Below are positions 1 through 10,515 of a stretch of DNA of 64,000 nucleotides, piece after piece. A program made the position numbers and the translations under genes. Each line of letters begins with the position of its first letter. Within the stretch, counting starts at the first letter, position 1. This stretch comes from Ceratodon purpureus. Lineage: Eukaryota; Streptophyta; Bryopsida; Pseudoditrichales; Ditrichaceae. Location of the stretch: the NCBI GenBank assembly GCA_014871385.1, contig CM026423.1:23878906-23942905 (forward strand). The letters run 5' to 3'. The notes under the pieces are model-generated. The model had not been told where the DNA came from, made no database searches, and was given only the letters and a program-made list of their open reading frames with translations.

Positions 1-188
1 CCAAAACAGGGCGGGCACTAAAGGGTTGACTAAGATTGTCTACTGCAAACCTTATTGTGAGCATGTAATTTGATGTAGGGTAGAGATAGGTATTCCTATC
101 AGGGTCCTAATTCCATGCCCTATCAGAGTACCAATATCCAAGCAGATAGCACCTGACTACCCCACTTAGCAGATTTCATAACAACCTA

Positions 189-520
189 AGGTAGCGGCAC
201 CCACTCCCGTGGGTATAAGGAAATTGCACAGTTGTAGAATAAGGAAACAATTTGCAACCAGATAGGAAAGAAGGCGAATACAAAACAAATAGGATCGTGA
301 GAAAAAATTCATGAATATCAAAGGATTTGAGTACAATCTGATCGCTCAAACAGGAAAGTGGTGAGGCACCCCTAACCGTGTCAAAGTGGTGCCACTCCTG
401 TGAGCACATGACACACATTACACGCTACCGGATTGGTGTGCCCACTCAAAGTAAAACGGGATGGGGTGCCGCTGTAGTGCACGGCAGTGGGGACACCTAC
501 GGGAGTGGGTGCCGCTACCT
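189..520. mobile_element. 332-bp MITE with pogo-like inverted repeats and TA duplication
   Basis: The left end reads AGGTAGCGGCACCCACTCCC. The right end is its inverted copy, identical over the first 22 bases and 25 of 26 overall. A TA lies immediately outside each end (187-188 and 521-522), as expected for a TA target-site duplication. The interior holds several GGTGCC-like subterminal motifs and no convincing coding sequence. The terminal core AGGTNNNGGCACCCA matches the ends of the 3.3-kb transposase-bearing element at 14346-17637 and of the MITE at 62194-62618. I infer a non-autonomous member of that pogo/Tigger-like family. The short ORFs across it are chance. Confidence 0.85.
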
Positions 521-522
521 TA

Positions 523-3200
523 TCATGTTCTTGATGCAAGAATCTTTGTTTTGCATATGCCTACTCACGGAAATAGTGGTCTATACTCTTGTACTTCAAA
601 TATTCATGAAAATTTGATAAATCTTTGGAAAAAGAATTAAAAAATCAGATTTGTGATTCACGGCCTAACATCTATTTGTATAGATTTTATTCTGATAATT
701 TTTTCAATCCCATATATGCTGAATGGCTTAAACTGTCGGAAATATCCATCTATACCTTACTGTATAATTATTGTCTAGTTTGAAAATGACGTTTGATAAA
801 CTCCTAACGTTTCCTTCAAGACTCAACAACTCACAGGGAAATTTTGAACTTAGGAGAATACTTCTCAGTAAACTTTTTTGGCCAAGTACCCATGCATCTG
901 ATATTGTTCTTGTTTCAAACAGCAGAGTTGACGCATCAATTCATATTCCAAATTTCCGTTAGTGGAATTTTTTTTGGAGTAGCGAATTACATATTTTGAA
1001 TAGAGCATTAAGGTCGGACCACCCATAACCGACCACTTAAGGATTTTAGCATATGAGAATAAGGTATATAATTTGTTTATGATTTTTCATGTGTGCAAAC
1101 ATAAGGTTTTTGTTGAATGCAAAAAGTCCCATAAATTTTTTTCCAACTATTTTAATAGTTATAATTATTTGAAGTGAAAAGTTGCTTGGAACCCACAACC
1201 AATATTCAGAGTACTCCATAACCGCTCACTGCTAGTGCATATAATTGTGGACAAAGAAAGTCAGAATTTCTTTAACACAAATTGCAAGAACCACTAAGAG
1301 TGAACCACCTAAGCCTATTTAGAAGCCTTTCTCATACATGCTTTGCACTCCTATTTATGATAACTTTTGAGGTATGAGTTTTACCACATAATTTAGTCCA
1401 CTTTAAAAGATCATACAAGCAACGATTTATTTTTAAGTGTATTTATTCATTTCACTTTGACACCGTAGAACCTACATGACAACTTGATGTTTGAAGTCTT
1501 TTTATATGTATGTGATATGCAAAAGTTGCAAATACCAAGTGTATATGTATCACAACCATATTGATCAACGAAGATCGCTGAGGATCAAGGTGCATGGTAA
1601 CTACCCATTTGTGCACATTAATTTTCCAGTTGTAAATGTAGAACTTCTGCGCGACAGTCTACGAGTTAAGAGAAGTTGCTTTAGATGTGCACAGTTTATC
1701 CTTCAACGTCTTCAATTAATGCACAACCGGAGCCTAACACATCTTCACAATCAAAGACATCATTCACCTCTTTCATGCCCCTGAGACCAAGTTCCCGGAG
1801 TTCATGGACACTGTAAGGTGATCATTCCACATCCAATTCTGAATCAACAACACTTTCCAGTAATCGTTTTGGAGGACATGTTTAGTCCGAGGCCGTGAAC
1901 TTATGGTGGTGTATTGGTAGATTATTATGGTTTTAAAGCCCAACACAAGGCAAATTACTTATCTTGATGTATACCAACATGCCTCCATTTCTGTCATCTT
2001 ATTTTGTAGAACTCTACAGGTGGAAAGCAGATTATGTTAGGGTGGAAATATATTCCAAATGTTGAGTTTTGTTATCATTCATTTCCCACCTAGGTTAAAA
2101 CAAATAAGATAAGTAATTAATGACCAAACGGTAACTCGGCTCCTTTCACGGGCACCGGTCCCTCTGAAAGGAAGTCAGTTTCAATGGACATGTTTGATAA
2201 CTGCAATTCCTTTATCATCTGTTTCCTACAAACACTAAGAGAACTAATTATCTCCTTTCCGGTAGGTCACTACATCTACAAAACACTTATTTATTTTTAT
2301 TTTTTTATATCTGGTATTTCTTGGGCACGCAAGCAGCTATGGTAGTGGACCTATTAGTCTTCAGTCTTCTCACTGGTGGGTAATGTTGTTGGAATTATTG
2401 TGTTTTCGCCATCTTGGGTTCACGACGTTGATGCTCTGAAGATTGGAGCTCCATCTTGATACTCTGAGTTGTATCTCCCTTGTTGTTTTTGTTTTGTGAC
2501 TAGTGGTAAGAGACCATTTGTTGAATGGTGGAGTTCCAATGGATGTCTCTCCCTTCATAAGTTTCAATTGATGCGCCTCAGATCAGTGCAACAACTAGCG
2601 TCATGTGACAACAATCTATTTTGCGCAGTCTTTCTTGTGTTTTGTATTCCCCGCTGATTGAATGAGTAAATGTTGAGGTGATTACTTGTGTCTAGCCATC
2701 ACACCGACTTGCCCATCCGATTGCCTACAAAAACTAACTTGACTAACTGTTAAGAGCAAATGTACTCTAGGGTTCAAATTTATACTCGATAATACTAGTG
2801 TTTGATTGACAAGACATGTTAAGGAGATCCTAGCATGGAAATTAATGATTTCCATTTTGAAAGTCAGTTGGGTTATGATGGCTGGCAATTTTGGCTGTTG
2901 TGCTTGTTCTCACTTTTGAGATCTCTATTGATAGTGTCTGTCCCTTGATATATTCGGTAGGTGGTATGTTACAGGCTTGCATAGCTTTCTGTTGTCTGCT
3001 GTTGTTTCTCATTTTGCAAGAGTGCGTTGATGCCGGTGTTCATATACAAGTAGTTGTCAGAATTGCAAGGTTTGATTTCACATTTTTCTCTTCATTTGGG
3101 ATTCGTGACTATCGGGATGGATCAGCAGAAAGGAGCGTTGTTGGCGTGGATGTCCATAATCTTCTGCAATCGCGATGCCAAAATAAAATGGAAGCCTAAG
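523..3200. other. Non-coding stretch, one transposon-end-like site
   Basis: AT-rich sequence with only short, uncharacteristic ORFs. At 1009-1010 a TA is followed by AGGTCGGACCACCCATAACC, which resembles one terminus of the TA-flanked MITE family seen elsewhere in the window. I could not find the matching right end, although a weaker CCATAACCGCTCAC motif lies near 1212. Nothing else is recognisable. Confidence 0.4.
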
Positions 3201-3236
3201 TAGTGGTTACCTAAAGTTCCTACCCTCGGCGTTTTG

Positions 3237-3838
3237 ATGCGTACGTCGTCGAAGTTTCCACAGAGCGAGGAGTGCTATCAAGAGGTGTTGCTGGTGACGA
3301 GGGCCGCTGGATATCCATTTGCAACGAGTCTAAATCGTCTTGAGTTACCTGTCAACGCTTATAGGAGCTGCTTTGCTAATTTGATTACGGTGGATACTGC
3401 CTCGAATAGTTCTACATCAATTTCTACTCAATCAGTGAGTACTCTTTGTGGCCTCGTAATTCCTCGTATTGGTGCAGTTTAAAATGCCGGGCTTGTTCGA
3501 GGGTTACATGTTCATGGTGGATAAGGGAATGTTGTGATCTGCCATGACAGTGCTTTTGAGGCCGAGCCCAGTACTGTGCGCCTAAGTACTCCTTCACTTA
3601 ATTCAAGTGATAGTGGGGGATCTGACGCTGCTCCGCGCTCAAAGAAGTTGAATGTGGGAGCTTCTCCAGAAAGCACCGTAGGTTTCTTAGCTAGGTTCGC
3701 TCGATCAAGATACGAGAGTGCCCATTGCTCGGACGATGTGTCGTTGCTAGTAGCTACACCATACTGTTGATGATGAAACCTCGGAGGAGGAGAGCATAGG
3801 ATCCTTTTGAGAGTTTGCGGAGGGGAGTGGCTTTTCAT
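3237..3838 (+). other. Coding-like, serine-rich stretch of unknown identity
   Basis: Two ORFs in different frames follow each other (3237-3482 and 3534-3773). The second is rich in serine (SSDSGGSDAAPRSKK) and has a more coding-like composition than its surroundings. I see no splice arrangement that joins them cleanly and no recognisable domain. This may be a decayed gene or a captured fragment belonging with the ORF at 4476-5072, which lies on the same strand. Confidence 0.2.
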
Positions 3839-4475
3839 CTAGTGATGATTTCCACACCCTTTGCAGCCATTACTAGAACTTGCTCCTTTAGAATTGTGTG
3901 ACTGTTGCTGATATTGAACGACCGGCCGTGTTTTACATCTTGCTGTTTTTCTGTCAATTTTTATTAGCAGAGTAGTATAATTAATGCCAATTCTTTGAAA
4001 GGATTGAACAATGCATACTACAGGAAAACATGAATTGGTTTTCAGAAAATTGTCTATGATTGATTAGTCTGATTATGCGACGTTAATTTTGAACTCTAAG
4101 GAATGGAAAGTGTTGAGGGGGGGGGGGTAACGTACCTTGGCGGTGTTGTTCACCGCTGTTGGAAGGTTACATGTCTTGTGGTGATGTTAGGGAGTGAGTG
4201 ACTATTTTGGCGGTGGGATGCACAAATAGTGTTTGGTAGAAGTGTCACCTGATAGTGTACTATTATTCTTCAGCACTACTATTAGGATTAATTGTTGGTG
4301 TTCCGTAATGATGGTGATTTCAATAGGTTTCACATGGGTTATTTTGTTCTACGGTTATTAATTGCAGGCGTAATCTCCTTTGATGTATCCGTACATATAG
4401 AGACCCTTGTGTCACTATTGGGTGTGTTTTTTGTAGATTGTCGACTTCTGGTTAGGCTAGATTGTTTAGAACGCC

Positions 4476-5072
4476 ATGGATGTTGAGAAAGCTGCATTGC
4501 TATGATGGATCGCTCAAATGTTCGTCCGTCGGGGTGTGCATAGTGCTCGCGACACCAAAGCCTGGCTGCCTAATCTGCCTTGTCTTAGTAAGATTCTGCT
4601 GGATTCTGATACATACATGTGGTCCGATCTATGTTACCATGAGGTCCGCATGTTGGGGTTGGCCGCTGATTACACTTTCCTGGAGTATATGTGGACCTTG
4701 AACTCTCCTTTTAACTGGCATGGTAGTTGCGCTGCCTACTCTATTACAACTGGTGACTACTCCAAAGATACTTTGAGTGACGAGCTTCCTTCCAACATTT
4801 TAACTATTTCGACAACTAACAAAATGCATTCCAATGAGGTTTCGACTGCTATGGAGGATGGTTGCACCGACATTGCGGATGCATTGGCAGAGTTGGCTTT
4901 AGAAGAGGTGGTGTTGATGGACTTGGACGCTGATGCTGGTGGTGGTTCAAGGATGAGATTGGAGGGGATTGCGCCATCTTCCCGCAATCGTTCTACCGAG
5001 AGCGTGGATTGGAGCGACCCTATGCACAAAGAAGATTCCTTCTATTGTTGCTCAGAGTCCAGCGTTCAGTAG
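4476..5072 (+). pseudogene. Unrecognised 198-codon reading frame with one early TGA
   Basis: An ATG at 4476 opens a frame (MDVEKAALL) that meets TGA at 4503-4505 and then stays open, without another stop, to 5072. The uninterrupted part (from ATG 4518) encodes 184 residues. The N-terminal half is Trp/Tyr/Leu-rich (for example SDTYMWSDLCYHEVRMLG) and the C-terminal half is acidic (ALAELALEEVVLMDLDADAG). I do not recognise a family. The continuous frame across the TGA suggests either a single nonsense change in a former gene or translation starting at 4518. No promoter or introns were identified. Confidence 0.3.
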
Positions 5073-6332
5073 TGATCATCTACTCCCCACCTCGTTGTGG
5101 TTAAGTGTACTTGTGGCAGTAGGTGATACCAAGACAGACTTTTGACATGTGGTTGTTCCATCTATGCGGTGTACTAGTTGTACATAGTGTGTCTTTGAGT
5201 ATAGAATATCAGAATTAAGTGGCAGAGTATCTTCTATAAGTTGCTAGTGTGTGTCGGTGGGGTGCAAGGTTAGCCATTCTAATTTGGGGTAATTTCTATC
5301 GGTTTGTATATTTTGGGATCTGTTCGTTAGTAAGAACAACAATGCTAGACATTTTGAGGACTTTTTTTTTCTTATTTCCCTTTTCACATTTTTGTAAATT
5401 GACAGTACTTATATATTGCATATGTAATACAATAGAGTACTTAAAAGTTAGATACTTTGTTCTGTGATTTGCTTAATTGGTCTCCTTCATGGCTGACATT
5501 ATCATGGATGTGATATCCTTAGTGGTTTAACCCTAGTCAAGGATGCTGTTCTGGTTGGCTTTGAAAAAGATCGATGTTGTGCACTTCGTGTTGGATGGTC
5601 TACGTGCGGACTGTTTCTATGAGCATAAATTACCTAGGGTTCTTATATTTTCTTGGTTTCTAAATATTCTTTTGTGTTTAAGAAAGTTTGCTCAAGATAA
5701 GAAGAGTATGTGAACTTTATTGTCTAATTGTTGTATTGCTTCTTGCGGTATACTATGTCTTGTATGTTGTGCAGTCCGGTTATCAATTGTTTCTATACTT
5801 GGAGTGTCAACTCACAACTCGGACGATTGTACATGCATTTTCTTTCCTCTTAGTTTTTTTGCTCATCTCTCTTTATCAATGTTGAAGTTGCATGGCATTT
5901 AACTGTCGCAAGTCTTTTATATAGCGGTTTAGATGGTTATTTATCAACACCATACAAATCATATTGATGGCTGTTGCTAAAGATCATAGAGTTTGCAGAG
6001 ATATGGAACTGGGGAGGAGTATGTGTTAGCGTGGAAAAGTTTGTGAATAGTGAAGTTTGTGATTGATGCAATCTAATTTTATGCGTTGAATTTTTTTAAT
6101 TGTAATATCGGGTTGGTTATATATTAAATATTCACGGTAGAAGTATTGAGATACCGGTTTAGATTACCATGCTGACATGATCTAAGTACTTTGATCTGGT
6201 TGCTTTCTTCCCACTTAAACTTATATGACCATATTCGTTATTTTGAGACAATTTCAGAACTTTGAGACTTTTTGCCTACAATTTCAGCAATTGTTTTTAG
6301 ACAATTTGAAATTTTTTTGACTTTCTAATTAT

Positions 6333-6359
6333 AGATTATCCTCGACTCGAGGATAATCT
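6333..6359. repeat. 27-bp palindrome with 13-bp arms
   Basis: AGATTATCCTCGA is followed by a single C and then the exact inverted copy TCGAGGATAATCT. A second short hairpin (arms ATTGAGACTT and AAGTCTCAAT, 4-base loop) lies 80 bases downstream at 6439-6462. Both are visible directly. No function is assigned. Confidence 0.9.
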
Positions 6360-6682
6360 TCCCATATATGATTAATTTTTTTTTGACAAATATAGAATCA
6401 ATCAAGAAATCAATGAAAAAGCTATAGTCAAGCATTAAATTGAGACTTTGAAAAGTCTCAATATAATGAATATGGTGTTTTATTGTTTGTAATCTTGGAG
6501 TCGAGACGATTACGTAAGTATTAGACTGGATACAAAGCACATAGTGTCAAAAGCAAAGCGGATATTATGGCAATGACGTCCATAAGAGCACGGAACCAAT
6601 CTAGACAACTACTTATACGATGCAATTTGCAGGTGGGATTCAAGGAATTGTGTGTGCAAACCATAGCAAATGAGTCAGTTCT

Positions 6683-6711
6683 GGGGGGGGGGGGGGGGGG
6701 GGGGGAGGGGG
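6683..6711. repeat. G-tract, 23 G, one A, 5 G
   Basis: A homopolymer of 23 G followed by A and five more G. It forces an artificial polyglycine/polyproline reading frame on each strand. G-tracts of similar kind occur at 4117-4127, inside both terminal repeats of the MULE (38149-38169 as C, 46925-46945) and at 59418-59426. Such tracts can adopt G-quadruplex structure; whether this one does is unknown. Confidence 0.95.
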
Positions 6712-7247
6712 CACTTGATGAGAGACTGGAGCTAAGGAAGCAATGGTCCAGGAGCTAAGTATGTATGGTTGATTTGTCTTTGCAGACAACGATTTCAAGT
6801 GAAGCTGTGAAACAGATACCACTAGGTGCTACAGTCACGTACACACCTGATCAGAGACACCGTACTGGATAAGAAGTCACCACTTTCAAGTGCGATCTCA
6901 TATCTTCCCTTTCATTAATCACTGTATATAAATCCCACACTTCTAAGTTAGGCTACAACTAAAACAAATTTGAACGTCGTAGTAAGTTATTGTAACTTGT
7001 CATTTCTAATCATTAACTCTATCTCTTCTATATCGTCATGAGTACATGCAGAGCCGATCGCAGCCGCCTCACCTTCATCAGCCCACAACTTCACTGAATT
7101 GGCCACCCTGTGATATCAATTCTAGGTTAGTGCCAATGTTCACCCTAAATCATTACAAATACATCTGTTAGAGCCCAACACACTTGCCATTGCAATTGTT
7201 CCGCCACTCCTTTGTTGCCATAGCTATAGTTTTCAATTTCCACTAAG

Positions 7248-7932
7248 ATGGAAGAACTTAGTCCAGCTGAGGAAATTGTAGGAATATGGTTGAATCAGAT
7301 CATGATGCTCTTGAAGGGTGGATTTCTCTCCGGCGATCCAATAAACAAACTGGTCTACCGCAAAGACGCCATGATTGCCTACTGGGGCTCGAATAACACT
7401 GACGGCTATTCCTTGAGAGCTGAAGACAAAGCGGCCTACAACAACTACGTGATAGAACTATTTGAGAGGGTGCATCAACGCAAGATGAAGTAACCTCCGC
7501 GTCTTCCACTGCACTTCGCTCGTGGATTGATGGCGGAGGCAGAGGGTGTGGAAGTGGATTGACCTAGCACGTGTACGTCTCAAACAGCTTAAGCGACATC
7601 AGCTGGAGCTAAATCTTGGCAACTCCCAACCATTGCATACTCTTGTCATTGCATGGGAGGTCAAATATGGAGCACGTGGTTCAGTCTCCGATCGAGACTC
7701 CAGCATCGGTTTCAAATCTAGGACAAGAGTACGCCAAAATTCGGAAGAGGTGAGCGTCTCGACGGACAATTCTACTGACACTGTTCTTGACATCCTCAAA
7801 CGACGACTTTTCGACACCCAACACTGCATAAGAGTTCAAGAGGAGAGTCTTTGCACGATGGACATGGAGCTCCAAATTCTGGAGGAAACAGCTGTGTTGG
7901 TGGAAATCAGGCACGGAAAGGAGATAGTTTGA
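7248..7932 (+). CDS. Possible small or decayed gene, two ORFs, unknown product
   Basis: ATG at 7248 opens an 81-codon frame to TAA 7493 (MEELSPAEEIVGIW, charged and helix-like). A second frame from about 7546 to TGA 7932 encodes about 128 codons with a coiled-coil-like C-terminus (VQEESLCTMDMELQILEE). A very short intron (donor GTAACC at 7492, acceptor near 7545) could join them, but 50-65 bases is short for a plant intron. A frameshift or two unrelated ORFs are equally possible. No family recognised. Confidence 0.22.
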
Positions 7933-8300
7933 ATTGACGCTGTCTTGGAGTATGTCAAGTAAGGGGAGCATGACTTGAATGTTCCAGCGCTGTAGCGTCA
8001 ACAATTTTCCGATTTGGGGATAACATTGCATTTTGTAGTTCGTTGCTAAGTAGATGTACTGCTTCATTCCAGAGCATCATATCAATTTCCTGTCACTGGT
8101 TTTTTTTTGTTTGAAATTCCATGCTAGAGGATTTGCCTGTCAATGAACTTTGTATTTTGAAGCTTCTTGGCCGTAGACTTTGTACTACGAATCCTTTGAT
8201 TGACTTATTAGGATTTAAAGTGAATTCTCTGTGGATATTGTCTGTTCAGAAGTCTCCGTTTTTTTCAATGTCAAATTCACTATTTCAAAAAACGCCGCCT

Positions 8301-8376
8301 AAACCCTAAACCCTTACGACGACATGCATAACTCTGTGACTGTGAATATGCTGTCGACTTTCTCTGTGCTATAAAA
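8301..8376 (+). promoter_or_regulatory. Candidate promoter: telobox plus TATA box
   Basis: A telobox (TAAACCCTAAACCC) lies at about 8299-8312 and a TATAAAA box at 8370-8376, 70 bases before the ATG at 8446. In plants, teloboxes are typical of promoters of translation-related and cell-cycle genes. The spacing is appropriate for a short 5' leader. Confidence 0.45.
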
Positions 8377-8445
8377 CTTCCCCTTCCTCCGCAACTTGGT
8401 AATCTTCGATACTGATTCAAGTAAGCATTTCTCCCCGTCACGGCC

Positions 8446-8844
8446 ATGGCTTCACTGAGTGTCCCTTACAGCGTCGCATGGGGTTTGTCTCTTGTCGATG
8501 AGAATGGACCGCCCCTGAGGGTACTCATCGATGGCACACTGGTAAAGATATGTAACTTCAAGGAGCTCGACGACGCATTTAATGCGATTGAGGACGAGTT
8601 GGAGATAGTTTCGACCACATGCGAGGATGCTTTTGAACACCATTGCGCCAAAGCGTCAACTTTCGTTATTCCGGAATCTGAAGCATTAGGCGTGTCACCT
8701 TGCACTAAATCGATGACTACAGACGTGATCACCTCGACTACAAAGGACTTCAACTTTCCGGTGTACATTGCAGACATAGCTTCTTCACAGTTGTCCACAG
8801 GTTGCGCCACCGTAGACTCCCCTTGTTCGAAAGTCGAACCCTAA
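8446..8844 (+). CDS. Hypothetical 132-residue protein
   Basis: A single open frame starting at ATG 8446 in a good context (CGGCCATGGCTTC) and ending at TAA 8844. The product begins MASLSVPYSVAWGLSLVDEN and contains an acidic helix (FKELDDAFNAIEDELEIV) followed by a Thr/Ser-rich C-terminal half with five cysteines. There is no obvious signal peptide or membrane segment and I do not recognise a domain. A TATA box and telobox lie directly upstream, and the base composition is more GC-rich and balanced than the flanks. Together these make a real small gene or the first exon of a larger one plausible. It could also be a captured gene fragment. Confidence 0.4.
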   Translation: MASLSVPYSVAWGLSLVDENGPPLRVLIDGTLVKICNFKELDDAFNAIEDELEIVSTTCEDAFEHHCAKASTFVIPESEALGVSPCTKSMTTDVITSTTKDFNFPVYIADIASSQLSTGCATVDSPCSKVEP

Positions 8845-10515
8845 ACCTATGCCACGTAGTCGATTGAGACATAGGGTGTTGAAGTTAACAATCTGCATTT
8901 TCTTGTATACCCGAATCTACATCCGCGTACTCCAAGTGAGGAAATAAAGAAAGTTTTTTTATGCTGATACTCATTGTTAAAATCCTTGTTGACTCTCAAC
9001 ATTTGGCGGATATGTACCGGATATGCATCGGAGTAAGTGAGATTCATCCCGACAACATAAACCAATCCAGTTGGTTGTTTTTTGCAAACTCCAGTTAATT
9101 CCATCCAACTCACATCCGAGACACGAGGAACTAACGTTTGGATTTTTATTTTTTCTTTTACCTACTTCCCACGATACTAATTAATCACATCCACTTGGTG
9201 CGAGTCACTATTCACCAAACACTGTTCACTGGATCCACGTTGTTACCTATCTAGAATGGACATTACATCGCGCGCTCCAAGAAAGGGCGAATTTCCAAAA
9301 ATCACTCCACCCTAGTCCACCGGTTGGACTTGTACGTGGAATGACTGGGTGGAGCAATGCGGTATTTCCACTAGTGGTTGTTATCCAACATAGCGATTGC
9401 TATAGTGATGCCACTTACAAAGGATAATGACTTTTATTCCCTTATATTTCTAGACTTTTTGGCTGTAGACAAAACAGTCATGCGTCAACATTTTTTGTCA
9501 AGGATTTCATATTCTGGTTAGTTTTTTGACCAAGAAGTCTTGCCATTGATGAGCCACACCCCCTTGCAAGAATATCCCAGTAATATTGAAACTCTAGGTA
9601 GATTGAAATAAGTACATTTTAGAATCGCTGACGTAGCCAGACGATGTAGATTGCTGAATCGCTGAAATCTGCTGTAGATGCAGCGATCCATCGTCCTTTC
9701 TACAGACCTGCGAGCTTCAGAACAGTTCTGCATAATGATGCTATGAATGGATATCCTGATACTTCCAGATGAGCTTCTCTACGCTTGAGATTTCGCTCCT
9801 CATCAGTGACAGAATTTGAGTATTCTAGTACACTCGTTTCGTGAAGTGATCGCCAACCCTCGAGGGATTCGCAGGGCTTGCACTCCTGACATCATTGCTG
9901 ACTCAAAGAATGTTTTCACTGGTGCTTCAGAAGCATACAAGAGTGTGCTTCTTCAATCTCTGCTGATGGTTGAGAATTTTATGATGCCATCATAAGAGCA
10001 GCCGACGGCGTTTCAAGCTCCAATGTTGCCATCCTTCGTACTACCTGGGGGGTGAAGAAGTTGTGGTATGCCATGAGGGAGCCCTACTACGATGTGCAAG
10101 ACAAGCTCCTCCGAGGATAACCTAGACTAGACTGGCCCAAAGCGCAGAATCTCATACAGATAAACACATCCACAGGAATGAGGGGACCAGGAGCAAGGTG
10201 GTCACGACTTACAAGCGCCTCGGTTGCACTGGCGAGGATGAATGAAGGGGAATGTGACCCACTGGAATGTTTACTACGCCAACTGGACTAAGGTTGGGTC
10301 GTGGCCAATCACTCCCAGCCACATAAGCCTTATCCCTTCTGCTTGCTTGCTTCGTGCTTGGCTCGGCACTCCCCCCAGCCCCCCCTCCGGCTGCTTGCGC
10401 TTGGATGATGCTCCATTTGCCAGCCTGAATGTCCCCATAGCTCCATGTGAGCAGGGAGCCAAAGGCAGCTGTGAGGTCGGTGTTCCCTCTCGAGGCCATT
10501 GTAGCGGGTGTGGAG
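8845..10515. other. Intergenic; short coding remnant near 9860-10120; RPS1 upstream region
   Basis: Mostly non-coding. Around 9860-10120 the plus strand carries protein-like pieces in shifting frames (IIADSKNVFTGASEAYKSVL, then VAILRTTWGVKKLWYAMREP) with stops between them, suggesting a decayed gene of unknown family. The last few hundred bases are GC-richer and probably contain the RPS1 promoter and 5' leader. The long minus-strand ORF across 10209-10916 is an antisense shadow. Confidence 0.35.

Larger units (their letters stand above)
5073..7247. other. Non-coding AT-rich stretch with palindromes and a G-tract
   Basis: Only short unlikely ORFs occur here. Notable structures are the perfect-arm palindrome at 6333-6359, a second one at 6439-6462, and the long G-run at 6683-6711, which are listed separately. 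I see no gene. Confidence 0.5.

Noticed and set aside
6567-6822. ORFs with polyglycine or polyproline
   Set aside because: Created by the G-tract at 6683-6711.
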